A stretch of DNA of 64,000 nucleotides from Pseudomonas lini (GCF_030812475.1 NZ_JAUSSR010000001.1:310001-374000); one strand, 5' to 3'; positions 43,142-52,530 are shown, counted from the first letter of the stretch. The notes: generated by a model not told the origin, from the letters alone. A program made the numbers and translations.

Positions 43142-44056
43142 ATGGCAGGAAGCAGTTTGCTGTTGCTGATCGACGACATTGCCGCGGTACTGGACGATGT
43201 GGCGTTGATGACCAAAATGGCAGCGAAGAAGACTGCCGGCGTACTCGGTGACGATCTGGCGCTCAACGCCCAGCAGGTCAGCGGCGTACGCGCCGAGCGG
43301 GAAATCCCGGTGGTATGGGCGGTGGCCAAGGGCTCGTTCATCAACAAGCTGATCCTGGTGCCGTCCGCCCTGGCGATCAGTGCGTTCATTCCGTGGCTGG
43401 TCACGCCGTTGTTGATGGTCGGCGGCGCCTACCTGTGTTTCGAAGGGTTCGAGAAACTCGCCCACAAGTTCCTGCACAGCAAGGCCGAGGATCAGGCCGA
43501 GCATGCGGAGCTGGTCGAAGCGGTCGCCGATCCGGCAATCGATCTGGTGGCGTTCGAGAAAGACAAGATCAAGGGCGCGATTCGCACCGACTTCATCCTT
43601 TCAGCGGAAATCATCGCCATCACCCTGGGCACCGTGGCGGACGCCTCGCTGACCCAGCAGGTCATCGTGCTGTCGGGTATTGCCATCGTCATGACCATCG
43701 GCGTCTACGGCTTGGTGGCCGGTATCGTCAAGCTCGACGACCTGGGTTTGTGGCTGACCCGGAAACCCGGGCAGATGGCCAAAAGCATCGGCGGCGGGAT
43801 TTTGCGCGCGGCACCGTACATGATGAAAAGCCTGTCGGTGATCGGCACGGCGGCTATGTTCCTGGTGGGCGGCGGGATCCTGACCCATGGCGTGCCGGTG
43901 GTTCATCACTGGATTGAAAGCGTCAGCGCGGGGGCGGGCGGTGCCGGGTTTATCGTGCCGACGTTGTTGAATGCGGTGGCGGGGATTGTGGCAGGTGCGG
44001 TGGTGTTGGCCGGGGTGATGGTTGTCAGCAAAATCTGGAAAACAGTGAAAGGCTGA
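43142..44056 (+). CDS. DUF808 (YedI-type) inner-membrane protein
   Basis: 304 residues. The N-terminus [20 protein letters not shown] and [20 protein letters not shown] are hallmarks of DUF808. Several membrane helices follow ([60 protein letters not shown]) and a conserved [19 protein letters not shown]. The function is unknown. AGAAGGAA lies before the ATG. Confidence 0.85.
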   Translation: MAGSSLLLLIDDIAAVLDDVALMTKMAAKKTAGVLGDDLALNAQQVSGVRAEREIPVVWAVAKGSFINKLILVPSALAISAFIPWLVTPLLMVGGAYLCFEGFEKLAHKFLHSKAEDQAEHAELVEAVADPAIDLVAFEKDKIKGAIRTDFILSAEIIAITLGTVADASLTQQVIVLSGIAIVMTIGVYGLVAGIVKLDDLGLWLTRKPGQMAKSIGGGILRAAPYMMKSLSVIGTAAMFLVGGGILTHGVPVVHHWIESVSAGAGGAGFIVPTLLNAVAGIVAGAVVLAGVMVVSKIWKTVKG

Positions 44057-44074
44057 AGCCTGACACTGTTCAAC

Positions 44075-44164
44075 TGTGGGAGCGAGCTTGCTCGCGATAG
44101 CGGTGGGTCAGTCACATATATGGCGACTGACACTGCCCTATCGCGAGCAAGCTCGCTCCCACAG
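44075..44164. repeat. REP doublet after the DUF808 gene
   Basis: TGTGGGAGCGAGCTTGCTCG and CGAGCAAGCTCGCTCCCACA, extended inward by CGATAG(C/-)G and AGTC pairs around ACATATATGG. Confidence 0.9.
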
Positions 44165-44194
44165 GGGATTGGTGGTGTTTGAAGTTGCGCGCAT

Positions 44195-44233
44195 GAAAAA
44201 GGCCATTCGATCCGCATCGAATGGCCTTTTTTT
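44195..44233. terminator. Bidirectional terminator
   Basis: AAAAAGGCCATTCGAT pairs with ATCGAATGGCCTTTTT around CCGC, with A- and T-runs on the two sides, between convergent DUF808 and mlaA-like genes. Confidence 0.92.
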
Positions 44234-44246
44234 GTGGCCGATGGCG

Positions 44247-45035
44247 TTACTCGGCGATCTGCAGCTTGCGCGATTCGGTGTACACGTAACGCACCTTCTC
44301 GTACTCGAACGGCGTATTCAGCTGGCCGTAGCGAAAGCCGGTCTGATAACGCTTGTCGACGCTGCGCAGGAGCCAGACCTCGGGATGGTTGGAGCTGACT
44401 TCGGCGACGTTCAGGAAGTTGATCGCGTTCTCGGCGGTGAAGTCCACGGCCAGGCCGCCGGTGTCGCGGATGTTCGAAGGGCCGAGGATCGGCAGCACGA
44501 AGTAGGCGCCACCCGGTACCCCATAGAAGCCCAGGGTCTGACCGAAGTCTTCGTTCTGGCGCGGCAAGCCCATGGCCGTGGCCGGGTCCCACAGGCCGGC
44601 GATGCCGACGGTGGTGTTGAGCAGCAGGCGCGCGGTGGTTTCCATCGAGCGCTTGCCCTTGAACTGCAGCAGGCTGTTCATCAGGTTCGGCACATCACCG
44701 AGGTTGTTGAAGAAATTGCTGACGCCGGTGCGCAGGAAACTCGGGGTGATGTAGCGATAACCGTCCACCACGGGCAGGAACACCCATTGGTCGAAGCGGT
44801 AGTTGAAGTGGTAGACGCGGCGGTTCCACTCCTCCAGCGGGTCGTAGACGTTCAGCGCGTTGAGCGTCGAGCGCTCGAACTCGCGCTGATCCAGCCCCGG
44901 GTTGAATTTGAGTTTGCTCAGCGGTTCCTTGAAGCCGTCACTGTCGATCACGACCGGAGCATTGGCTTTGCTGTTGTCGGCACTGGCGACGCCTGCACAG
45001 AGTAACGCTGCGATAAGCAGGAGATATTTAGCCAC
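44247..45035 (-). CDS. MlaA (VacJ)-family outer-membrane lipid-asymmetry protein
   Basis: 262 residues. The family core is present: YDPLEEWNRRVYHFNYRFDQ, RTGVSNFFNNLGDVPNLMNS, LGFYGVPGGAYFVLPILGPS and DTGGLAVD. MlaA removes misplaced phospholipids from the outer leaflet with a porin. Here the signal peptide (MAKYLLLIAALLCAGVASAD) has no proper lipobox: Leu rather than a small residue precedes the Cys, and the cleavage site looks like ASA|DN, so it may not be lipidated. The start is GTG 45035, inside the end of the hydrolase gene (8-bp overlap). Confidence 0.85.
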   Translation of the reverse strand: MAKYLLLIAALLCAGVASADNSKANAPVVIDSDGFKEPLSKLKFNPGLDQREFERSTLNALNVYDPLEEWNRRVYHFNYRFDQWVFLPVVDGYRYITPSFLRTGVSNFFNNLGDVPNLMNSLLQFKGKRSMETTARLLLNTTVGIAGLWDPATAMGLPRQNEDFGQTLGFYGVPGGAYFVLPILGPSNIRDTGGLAVDFTAENAINFLNVAEVSSNHPEVWLLRSVDKRYQTGFRYGQLNTPFEYEKVRYVYTESRKLQIAE

Positions 45036-46326
45036 GGAAGAACTCCAGCATGGCGTCGCTGTTGACGCGGTAATTAAGGTTGCCGCAGTGGCCGCCCAGT
45101 GGATAAACAGTCAAGCGATCGCCGAAGGTCTTGCGCAGGAAACCAAGGTCGCCAGGGCCGAGGATTACGTCGTCGGCGTTGTGCATGACCGCGATTTTCG
45201 GGCTGTCGCGCAGGTAGTCCTTCAGCGCGTACAAACTGACCTGGTCGATCAGTTGCAGCAGGCTGCCGCCATCGGTGCGGGCGCGCCACATCGGGATGAC
45301 CTGCTCGGTGATGTAGCAGTCGAAGTCGCATTGCAGCGCGCGCTTGAGGAACGGCGTGAGGGTGGTGCCTTCAGTGATCGGGTATTTCGGCGGCGTGATC
45401 AGGCCGCGGCGGTTGATGAGGTCCGAGGTAAAGGCGATATCGGCCGCCGAGAAGCGGAACGAGGTGCCGATCAGCATGGCCATCTGTTCGTTGCTCAGGT
45501 GTTGCTTGGACTGCTGGAAGTCGTAGAGCAGGGCATCGTTGAGGTCGATGTAGCCCTTTTGCTGGAAGTAGCGGGTGAGCTTGTCCAGCACCAATTCATA
45601 AAAGGTGGTGGAGTTGTTGATGCCCTTGACCTCGGTCTGGACCAGCTTGTCCAGATTGGTGATCGAGGTATAGAGGTTGACCGGCGGGTTGAGCAGCAGG
45701 ACTTTCTTGAAGTTGAAGCTGCGACGGGTTTCGTCGAGGTGAGCGACGAATGCTGCGTCCAGTGCGCCCAGGCTGTAGCCGGTCAGGTAGTAGTCGGTGA
45801 CGGCGACGTTGGGGTTTTGCGCCCGCACGGCCTGCATCACCCGGTACATGTCTTCGGCGTCTTCCTTGGTGATGCCGGGCGTGGCAAAGCGCGAGGCAGC
45901 ACTCATGAAGTCGAAGCTGGTGGGCGACGACAATTGCACCACGTGGTAGCCGGCCTTGTAGTAAAGCTTCTTCAGGTATTCGTTGAGGGTACTGTCATAG
46001 CGCGCGCCGGTACCGGCGATCAGAAAGATCAGCGGCGCGGCTTTATCCTGGGTGGCAATGCGGTAAGTCAGCTTCTTCACCGGCCAGAAGTTGTCCGGCA
46101 GCTGGAACTCACGTTCCGGGCGCAACGTGACGCTGCGGGTTGCCTGATCGATGTCATCGTCAAGCGGCAACTCCGGGCGCAGGTCCGGCGGCGTCGTGGC
46201 GATAGTCGCCTCGAACGGGTTGGTCAAGGGATAGCCATAACTGGCGGCGTCAATATCGACCGCCAGTGCGGACGCACTCAAAATAACGCCGCCAAACAGG
46301 GCGGCGAAGCGCAAGGAACGGAGCAT
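45028..46326 (-). CDS. Secreted alpha/beta-hydrolase-fold protein
   Basis: 432 residues with signal peptide (LFGGVILSASALA). The fold markers are LIFLIAGTGARYDSTLNEYL, the nucleophile elbow GYSLGALDAAF (Ser), a candidate Asp in MHNADDVILGPGD and His in LGGHCGNLNY. It is often mis-annotated as a serine/threonine kinase; no kinase motif is present. It is translationally coupled to the MlaA-like gene, suggesting a joint envelope-lipid role (inference). Confidence 0.75.
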   Translation of the reverse strand: MLRSLRFAALFGGVILSASALAVDIDAASYGYPLTNPFEATIATTPPDLRPELPLDDDIDQATRSVTLRPEREFQLPDNFWPVKKLTYRIATQDKAAPLIFLIAGTGARYDSTLNEYLKKLYYKAGYHVVQLSSPTSFDFMSAASRFATPGITKEDAEDMYRVMQAVRAQNPNVAVTDYYLTGYSLGALDAAFVAHLDETRRSFNFKKVLLLNPPVNLYTSITNLDKLVQTEVKGINNSTTFYELVLDKLTRYFQQKGYIDLNDALLYDFQQSKQHLSNEQMAMLIGTSFRFSAADIAFTSDLINRRGLITPPKYPITEGTTLTPFLKRALQCDFDCYITEQVIPMWRARTDGGSLLQLIDQVSLYALKDYLRDSPKIAVMHNADDVILGPGDLGFLRKTFGDRLTVYPLGGHCGNLNYRVNSDAMLEFFRG

Positions 46327-46549
46327 GACTGGATCCCTTAGAGGAAGGTGCCGAATGAAGTTCGCAGGCTATGACCACGGGTTTTGGGTCAAAGTGCCAT
46401 GGAGCGGCACCAATCAGGCCTGATTCGGAGCAATGGTAGCTGGACGATACACTTTGCAGCCGTTCCATGACCAGTTATCTGTGTCACGCGCTTGCTAACT
46501 GCTGCGGGGAGATTAAGCTGGCCGCCGTTTTCGCTTATTGGAGTGCTTC
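46327..46549. other. Divergent intergenic region
   Basis: It holds promoters for the hydrolase-mlaA pair (minus) and the small membrane protein (plus). I cannot fix -35/-10 elements with confidence, and no gene is seen. Confidence 0.4.
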
Positions 46550-46918
46550 ATGTCCCGCCGCCTGCCCGTGATTCTACTGCTTGTTTTGCTGCCATTATGG
46601 CTAGCCGCCAGTTATGGCGCGCGTTATGGCTTCATGGAAGATGCGCAGTGGGTCGGCATCTGTGTGGACGAAGCGAACCGCTGGGAATGCCAGGTCCGTT
46701 CAAACCTGGGGCTGATGATTCATTTCCGGATGTTGGGCTGGACTGCGTTGGCGGCGGCGATGATCGGTTTTGTACTGCCGGGGCGGGCGGGGTGGTGGTT
46801 GGCCGTGTTGGCGTTGGTGTTCGGCTTGCCGGCGCTGGCGTTGTACAACACTACGTTGGCGGTTTTTGCGGTGGTGATTGCTGCACTGCGTCTGGTCCGG
46901 GCTTCCTCTAGCGTTTGA
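46550..46918 (+). CDS. Small membrane protein of unknown function
   Basis: 122 residues: signal-anchor or first helix (LPVILLLVLLPLWLAASYGA), a periplasmic loop with two Cys (GICVDEANRWECQVRSNLGL), then two or three helices (RMLGWTALAAAMIGFVLPG, WLAVLALVFGLPALALYNTT). TTGGAGTGCTTC gives the ribosome binding site. No family is recognised. Confidence 0.7.
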   Translation: MSRRLPVILLLVLLPLWLAASYGARYGFMEDAQWVGICVDEANRWECQVRSNLGLMIHFRMLGWTALAAAMIGFVLPGRAGWWLAVLALVFGLPALALYNTTLAVFAVVIAALRLVRASSSV

Positions 46919-46935
46919 TAGTCAGTCTTCGTCGG

Positions 46936-47036
46936 ATCGCCGCCCGGAGCAAGCCCGCTCCCACAGTTGATCTGCGTCGCACACGGAATGTGTGTTCACT
47001 GAAGACTCAGTGTGGGAGCGGGCTTGCTCGCGAAGA
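46936..47036. repeat. REP doublet
   Basis: CCCGGAGCAAGCCCGCTCCC (a degenerate arm) and TGTGGGAGCGGGCTTGCTCG, inverted around a 47-nt spacer, between convergent genes. Confidence 0.8.
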
Positions 47037-47060
47037 GGCCAGTTGCCGCGCTGAAGACTA

Positions 47061-48611
47061 CTACTTGCGAACCCGCAAACTGCGCCACAACGCTGCAACC
47101 ATCAAAACACTCACCAGCGCCCAACCCAGGGCCTGCTGGTTCTGCAAACCTTCCTGATACAACTGCGGCGCAATCCCCGCACCGATGATGAAGGTCAGCA
47201 AGGCTATCTCCCGGCGCGGCACGCTCACCGGACGGCACAGGTACACCAGCGCCGGCAGGACGAACGCAACACTCGGGAAGCTGCGATATCGCGGATCGAA
47301 CACCAGTTCCAGCATCGTCACCGCCGCGGCGAACCCTGCTGCTGTCAGCCACCAGCCAGCCCGACGTTCCAGGAAGTTGAATGCCCGTTCACGCCAGCCG
47401 GTACGGGCGCTCAACGTCAGTGCCGCATGAGCCAGCACCAGCAGGTTCAACGCCGTTAGCAAAGCGACCCACAGCCACTCACTGGCGAAACGGGTGGTGA
47501 CACGGGCCAGGTCGCCCCAGGCGCCGATAGAGCAGGCGGCCAGCGCACCGAGCAGTGGCAGCACCAGGGCCGCGCGCGTGCTGCGTACACGACCGCCGAG
47601 TATCAGCGTGCCGAGGAAGATCAAGCCACCAACCGCCAGCCACTGCGACCAGTACGGTACGTTCGACACCGGACCGGCCAGCACGCCCTTGTCCTGGCGA
47701 TCGGCATCGAACAGCCCCCAGTATCCGCCGACCGCACCTTCGCTCGCGCGTTTCCACGGTTGGTCGAATGCTTCGATCAGGTTGTAGTGCCAGCCTTGCT
47801 GTTCGGCCATGATCACAAAATTACGAATGAACCTGGCTTCGTTGACCCGGCTTGGCAGGGCTGTTTCACGTTGACGGCCTTCGCTCGGCCAGCCGGTTTC
47901 ACCAATCATCACGTCTTTGGGCGCGAACCTGTTGCCAAACACCTGACGCACTTCGGCCACATGTTGCAGCGCGGCGTCGATGTTCGAGGGATCATCTTCC
48001 CAGTACGGCAGCAAATGGATGGTCAGAAAGTCAACCGCCGGGGCCACTTCCGGGTGCTTGAGCCAGAATTCCCAGACGTCGGCATAAGTGACAGGTTGTT
48101 TGACCTGGCTTTTTACCTTGTTGATCAGCTTGGCCAGCTGCGCCCCCGTGATTTCCTTGCGCAACAGGGTCTCGTTGCCAACGATGACCGAGGTCACCAC
48201 GTCCGCGTTGGCATTGGCCGAGGCGATCAGCAGGTCGACTTCTTTCGCGGTGTCCACCGGGTTGCTGTTGACCCAGGCACCGATCATCAACTTCAGACCG
48301 TGCTTGCGCGCCAGATCGGGCACCGCCTCGAGGCCGGTCATGGAATAGGTACGAATGCATTGGAAACTTTTGGCCAGCAACGCGAGGTCGGCGTCCATGC
48401 GTTCGGGGCGCAGGTTGAACGGCACGTCGAATGGCGACTGGTCCTTGTCGAACGGGGTGTAGGAGGCACATTGCAGCTTGTGCGTCGCGCTGGCGACGTC
48501 CGGCAGAATCACGGGCTTGCCGAGGCCGTACCAGAAACCACTCAAGGCAAATAGCCCCAGCAGGCAGGCAAATAGATAAGCAAAAAAAGGAAAACGCGAT
48601 GTCGCGGGCAT
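47061..48611 (-). CDS. GH17-like membrane glucan hydrolase/transglycosylase
   Basis: 516 residues. N-terminal membrane helix (FFAYLFACLLGLFALSGFWY), a glycoside hydrolase family 17-like barrel with likely acid/base Glu 147 (VGNETLL) and nucleophile Glu 238 (IGETGWPSEG), and a C-terminal block of membrane helices (about 310-510). The GH17 domain acts on beta-1,3-glucans, and such proteins accompany periplasmic or cyclic glucan synthesis in Pseudomonas. No glycosyltransferase partner is adjacent. ATG 48611 is chosen as the start before the helix. Confidence 0.8.
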   Translation of the reverse strand: MPATSRFPFFAYLFACLLGLFALSGFWYGLGKPVILPDVASATHKLQCASYTPFDKDQSPFDVPFNLRPERMDADLALLAKSFQCIRTYSMTGLEAVPDLARKHGLKLMIGAWVNSNPVDTAKEVDLLIASANANADVVTSVIVGNETLLRKEITGAQLAKLINKVKSQVKQPVTYADVWEFWLKHPEVAPAVDFLTIHLLPYWEDDPSNIDAALQHVAEVRQVFGNRFAPKDVMIGETGWPSEGRQRETALPSRVNEARFIRNFVIMAEQQGWHYNLIEAFDQPWKRASEGAVGGYWGLFDADRQDKGVLAGPVSNVPYWSQWLAVGGLIFLGTLILGGRVRSTRAALVLPLLGALAACSIGAWGDLARVTTRFASEWLWVALLTALNLLVLAHAALTLSARTGWRERAFNFLERRAGWWLTAAGFAAAVTMLELVFDPRYRSFPSVAFVLPALVYLCRPVSVPRREIALLTFIIGAGIAPQLYQEGLQNQQALGWALVSVLMVAALWRSLRVRK

Positions 48612-48951
48612 GGTCAGGACGTCTGGGAGCAAAGCCGCGCATGTTACCTGTATTTGCAGCGCGTCAGGTGCCCTGCATGATTTTGACATGCAAAGTTCGG
48701 GCGGATTGGCCGAGGGGCTTTCAGTGGTCTAGATTAATGGCGTTCTGATGTCGTTTCTCGATGCCTTGAGGTCGCTGGCAGAGCAGGTCGCAGTTGTCGT
48801 CAGGTTGATTATCGAGGCGTCAGCGCTCTCATGGCAAATCGCGCTGAAGTTGAACGAGTTTGCGGTGCGGCGTGATGGGGCGCCGCGCACTATAACAATA
48901 CATTGACGCGACTCGGCATCCGTCGAGCGCAGCACTTTCGGGGAAGTAACG
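48612..48951. other. Divergent intergenic region
   Basis: 340 bp between the GH17-like gene and the binding-protein gene. It contains a 52-codon plus-strand frame (48748-48906, MSFLDALRSLAEQVAVVVRL...) without a clear ribosome binding site, listed separately. No repeat or RNA gene is seen. Confidence 0.4.
48748..48906 (+). CDS. Doubtful 52-residue small ORF
   Basis: ATG 48748 to TGA 48904-48906. The product starts MSFLDALRSLAEQVAVVVRL and has an amphipathic, mildly hydrophobic pattern. There is no clear Shine-Dalgarno sequence (GGCGTTCTG upstream). It might be a leader ORF of the following gene or chance. Confidence 0.15.
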   Translation: MSFLDALRSLAEQVAVVVRLIIEASALSWQIALKLNEFAVRRDGAPRTITIH

Positions 48952-49803
48952 ATGAAGATGCGACGACTTTTAGGCGTGAGTGCCGCTCTGGTGCTTGCGA
49001 TTGGCTCCACCCAGGCGATGGCCGCGAAGGGAGCCGTAACCATCGGTTACGTCGACGGCTGGTCCGACAGCGTTGCGACCACCCATGTGGCCGCCGAAGT
49101 GATCAAGCAGAAACTCGATTACGACGTGAAGCTGCAAGCGGTCGCCACCGGGATCATGTGGCAGGGTGTGGCCACTGGCAAACTCGACGCCATGCTCTCG
49201 GCCTGGCTGCCGGTCACTCACGGCGATTACTGGACCAAGAACAAGGACCAGGTGGTCGACTACGGCCCGAACTTCAAGGACGCCAGGATCGGTTTGATCG
49301 TGCCGGAGTACGTCAAGGCCAAGTCGCTTGAAGATCTGAAAACCGACGACACCTTCAAGAAACGCATTGTTGGCATCGACGCCGGTTCGGGCGTGATGCT
49401 CAAGACCGAGCAGGCGATCAAGGACTACGATCTGACCGGCTATCAACTCAAGGCCAGTTCCGGCGCCGGCATGATTGCCGAGCTGACCCGTGCCGAGAAG
49501 AAACAGGAATCCATTGCCGTCACGGGTTGGGTGCCGCACTGGATGTTCGCCAAGTGGAAACTGCGCTTCCTGGACGACCCTAAAGGCGTTTATGGCGCGG
49601 CCGAGACCGTAAACAGCATTGGTAGCAAAGGCCTGGAAGCCAAGGCGCCGGAAGTGGTCAAGTTCCTGAAAAACTTCCAGTGGGCGTCGAAAGACGAAAT
49701 CGGCGAAGTGATGCTGGCGATTCAGGAAGGCGCCAAGCCTGAAGCGGCGGCGAAGGACTGGGTGGCCAAACACCCGGAACGCGTTGCAGACTGGACCAAA
49801 TGA
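48952..49803 (+). CDS. Glycine betaine/quaternary-amine-type periplasmic binding protein (orphan)
   Basis: 283 residues. Signal peptide LLGVSAALVLAIGSTQAMA, then an OpuAC-type domain: VTIGYVDGWSDSVATTHVAA, GIMWQGVATGKLDAMLSAWL, GSGVMLKTEQAIKDY and VTGWVPHWMFAKWKLRFLDD, where the Trp residues form the aromatic cage for quaternary amines. No ATPase or permease gene lies next to it, so it probably serves a transporter encoded elsewhere, as the CbcX/BetX/CaiX proteins do. ATG 48952 follows GGGGAAG. Confidence 0.88.
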   Translation: MKMRRLLGVSAALVLAIGSTQAMAAKGAVTIGYVDGWSDSVATTHVAAEVIKQKLDYDVKLQAVATGIMWQGVATGKLDAMLSAWLPVTHGDYWTKNKDQVVDYGPNFKDARIGLIVPEYVKAKSLEDLKTDDTFKKRIVGIDAGSGVMLKTEQAIKDYDLTGYQLKASSGAGMIAELTRAEKKQESIAVTGWVPHWMFAKWKLRFLDDPKGVYGAAETVNSIGSKGLEAKAPEVVKFLKNFQWASKDEIGEVMLAIQEGAKPEAAAKDWVAKHPERVADWTK

Positions 49804-49834
49804 TTTGAGTTGACGCTTCTGGTCAGCACCTCTC

Positions 49835-49867
49835 AAGGCCGCTTGGCATTACGCCAAGCGGCCTTTG
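49835..49867 (+). terminator. Intrinsic terminator of the binding-protein gene
   Basis: AAGGCCGCTTGGC pairs with GCCAAGCGGCCTT around ATTAC, followed by a T-rich stretch (TGCTTTTC). Confidence 0.85.
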
Positions 49868-49872
49868 CTTTT

Positions 49873-49898
49873 CTGTAGGAGCAAGCTCGCTCCTACAG
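49873..49898. repeat. Single compact REP palindrome
   Basis: CTGTAGGAGC and GCTCCTACAG are inverted arms around six bases, a collapsed REP doublet with no spacer. It is the shortest repeat of the family in this window. Confidence 0.8.
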
Positions 49899-49939
49899 TT
49901 TGGCGATTCTGTCATGTCGTTCTAATACTAAGGTCGTCT

Positions 49940-49953
49940 GGAACCTGCCCCGC
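49940..49953 (+). promoter_or_regulatory. Possible sigma-54 promoter for the actP operon
   Basis: TGGAAC-CTGCC-CCGCA places GG (49940-49941) and GC (49952-49953) exactly ten bases apart, as in -24/-12 elements, 56 bp before the DUF485 gene. Agreement with the rest of the consensus is moderate. Confidence 0.3.
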
Positions 49954-50008
49954 AGCCGCATAGAGTGGATGACGTTACAACTTCATCTGTGCTGCGAGGA
50001 TAAAAACA

Positions 50009-50320
50009 ATGAACGACAGCATTTACCTCTCGATTCAAAACAGCCCGCGCTTCAAGGAGCTGGTTAGTAAGCGAGAAAGGTTCGCCTGGATTCTTTCGGC
50101 GATCATGCTTGGGCTTTACTCCGGATTCATCCTGTTGATTGCTTACGGGCCGCATCTCCTGGGCGCGAAAATCAGTCCTGAATCATCGATTACCTGGGGC
50201 ATACCCATTGGTGTCGGGCTGATTCTCTCGGCCTTTATCCTGACGGCAATCTACGTACGACGCGCCAATGGCGAATTCGACGACCTGAACAATGCGATTC
50301 TCAAGGAGGCTCAGCAATGA
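50009..50320 (+). CDS. yjcH: DUF485 membrane protein (YjcH type)
   Basis: 103 residues with two membrane helices ([20 protein letters not shown] and [20 protein letters not shown]) and the [11 protein letters not shown] family region. It is always found beside the acetate permease. The stop overlaps the actP ATG. GCGAGGATAAAAACA is the leader. Confidence 0.92.
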   Translation: MNDSIYLSIQNSPRFKELVSKRERFAWILSAIMLGLYSGFILLIAYGPHLLGAKISPESSITWGIPIGVGLILSAFILTAIYVRRANGEFDDLNNAILKEAQQ

Positions 50321-51975
50321 TCCGGCGTCTAATGGCTCTATTGAGCATCGCAGCCTTTGCACCTGGCGCCTGGGCCGCTGAAGCCCTGACTGGCGAAGTG
50401 CACAAGCAACCGCTCAACGTATCCGCAATCCTGATGTTCGTGGCGTTCGTCGGCTTGACCCTGTGCATCACTTACTGGGCTTCCAAGCGCAACAATTCGG
50501 CAGCCGACTACTATGCGGCAGGTGGCAAGATCACCGGCTTCCAGAACGGTCTGGCGATTGCCGGTGACTATATGTCCGCGGCATCCTTCCTGGGTATTTC
50601 CGCCCTGGTGTTCACCTCCGGCTACGACGGCCTGATCTACTCGATCGGCTTCCTGGTGGGCTGGCCGATCATTCTGTTCCTGATCGCCGAGCGCCTGCGT
50701 AACCTGGGTAAATACACCTTTGCCGACGTGGCGTCCTACCGCCTGGGGCAAACCCAGATCCGCACGCTGTCCGCTTGCGGCTCGCTGGTGGTGGTAGCGT
50801 TCTACCTGATCGCGCAAATGGTCGGTGCCGGCAAGCTGATCCAGCTGCTGTTCGGTCTCGACTACTACGTTGCCGTGATCCTGGTCGGTATCCTGATGTG
50901 CATGTACGTGCTGTTCGGCGGCATGCTGGCGACGACTTGGGTGCAGATCATCAAGGCCGTGTTGCTGCTGTCCGGTGCCTCGTTCATGGCGCTGATGGTC
51001 ATGAAGCACGTCAACTTCGACTTCAGCGCGCTGTTCTCCGAGGCGATCAAGGTTCACCCTAAAGGTGAGGCGATCATGAGCCCGGGCGGCCTGGTAAAAG
51101 ATCCGGTCTCCGCGTTTTCCCTTGGCCTGGCCCTGATGTTCGGTACCGCTGGCCTGCCGCATATCCTGATGCGCTTCTTCACCGTGAGTGACGCGAAAGA
51201 AGCTCGCAAGAGCGTGCTGTACGCAACCGGCTTCATCGGCTACTTCTACATCCTGACCTTCATTATCGGCTTCGGCGCGATCCTGCTGGTCAGCACCAAC
51301 CCTGCCTTCAAAGATGCGGCTGGCGCGCTGTTGGGCGGCAACAACATGGCGGCGGTGCACCTGGCCAATGCGGTGGGTGGCAGTATTTTCCTGGGCTTCA
51401 TCTCGGCGGTAGCGTTCGCGACCATTCTGGCAGTGGTTGCCGGTCTGACGCTGGCCGGTGCCACGGCGGTGTCCCACGATCTTTACGCCAGTGTGATCAA
51501 GAAGGGCAAGGCCAACGACAAGGATGAGATCCGCGTCTCGAAAATCACCACCGTCTGCCTGGGTGTGCTGGCGATCGGTCTGGGTATCCTGTTCGAAAGC
51601 CAGAACATCGCGTTCATGGTAGGTCTGGCATTCTCGATCGCGGCGAGCTGTAACTTCCCGGTGCTGTTGCTTTCCATGTACTGGAAGAAGCTGACCACCC
51701 GTGGGGCGATGATCGGTGGCTGGTTAGGTCTGATCAGTGCCGTTGGCTTGATGGTGCTTGGGCCGACCATCTGGGTGCAGATTCTGCATCACGAGAAGGC
51801 TATCTTCCCGTATGAGTACCCGGCGCTGTTCTCCATGGCCATTGCGTTCATCGGCATCTGGTTCTTCTCGATCACCGACAAGTCGAAAGCGGCTGACAAT
51901 GAGCGGGCGCTGTTCTTCCCGCAGTTCGTTCGTTCGCAGACCGGGTTGGGGGCGAGTGGGGCGGTTGCTCACTAA
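50317..51975 (+). CDS. actP: Acetate permease ActP (sodium:solute symporter)
   Basis: 552 residues, 13-14 membrane helices with an N-terminal signal-like segment. SSS-family markers include [60 protein letters not shown] and [20 protein letters not shown]. It imports acetate and other short carboxylates. It overlaps the DUF485 gene by four bases. Confidence 0.95.
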   Translation: MIRRLMALLSIAAFAPGAWAAEALTGEVHKQPLNVSAILMFVAFVGLTLCITYWASKRNNSAADYYAAGGKITGFQNGLAIAGDYMSAASFLGISALVFTSGYDGLIYSIGFLVGWPIILFLIAERLRNLGKYTFADVASYRLGQTQIRTLSACGSLVVVAFYLIAQMVGAGKLIQLLFGLDYYVAVILVGILMCMYVLFGGMLATTWVQIIKAVLLLSGASFMALMVMKHVNFDFSALFSEAIKVHPKGEAIMSPGGLVKDPVSAFSLGLALMFGTAGLPHILMRFFTVSDAKEARKSVLYATGFIGYFYILTFIIGFGAILLVSTNPAFKDAAGALLGGNNMAAVHLANAVGGSIFLGFISAVAFATILAVVAGLTLAGATAVSHDLYASVIKKGKANDKDEIRVSKITTVCLGVLAIGLGILFESQNIAFMVGLAFSIAASCNFPVLLLSMYWKKLTTRGAMIGGWLGLISAVGLMVLGPTIWVQILHHEKAIFPYEYPALFSMAIAFIGIWFFSITDKSKAADNERALFFPQFVRSQTGLGASGAVAH

Positions 51976-52010
51976 GGCTTCGGGTTTGTATATATAAGCT
52001 GAGCTGGATG

Positions 52011-52044
52011 AAATGCCCCGGTCGAGAGATCGGGGCATTTTTTT
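52011..52044 (+). terminator. Intrinsic terminator after actP
   Basis: AATGCCCCG pairs with CGGGGCATT around GTCGAGAGAT, followed by TTTTT. Confidence 0.9.
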
Positions 52045-52168
52045 GTGGGCGGTTATCGCGCGCTACTTTGGTTGCGATCATTATTGGATCTGGCTTGGTG
52101 GATCGCCGTACTGCAGCGAAGGGCTCGGCCTGATGAGTTGTGAAGAGCGCGGGTGTACGCCGATCCAT

Positions 52169-52269
52169 TGTAGGAGCGAGCCTGCTCGCGATGGTCGTTA
52201 ACGATTACGCGTGTTTACTGGTAAAACGCGGCGCTCTTGAGTCCATCGCGAGCAAGCTCGCTCCTACAG
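52169..52269. repeat. REP doublet
   Basis: TGTAGGAGCGAGCCTGCTCG and CGAGCAAGCTCGCTCCTACA inverted around a spacer with GTCGTTAACGATTACGCG, between actP and gltA. Confidence 0.85.
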
Positions 52270-52530
52270 GGGACACGTACGCTCGAGGGATAGGCCGGCC
52301 GGTAGGCCGCCTCGCTTTGGCTTTTGCGGTGTACGCCCCCTCGAGGGCATGCCGAGCACTAGCGAGGCACCGAACGACAGGGGCAAGAGCGCTTGGTTAC
52401 TTGGCGCTTCTCCAAGTGACCCGCCGTAAGGGCGGAACCCTAAGTCGCCGTGACCAAAAAAACGGATATGTACACAGCCAGACAGCCCGGTCGGCCCAAA
52501 GGCCGCCGCGCATCCCAAAAGGCGCACAAA
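52270..52530. repeat. Dispersed ~260-bp Pseudomonas intergenic repeat
   Basis: The block with CTTGGTTACTTGGCGCTTCT, CAAGTGACCCGCCGTAAGGG and ACGGATATGTAC is a repeat I recognise as recurrent in P. fluorescens-group genomes. It carries a minus-strand open frame of 89 codons (52264-52533) that is commonly annotated as a hypothetical protein; I regard that frame as repeat DNA. CTCGAGGG occurs in inverted form inside it. Confidence 0.6.
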
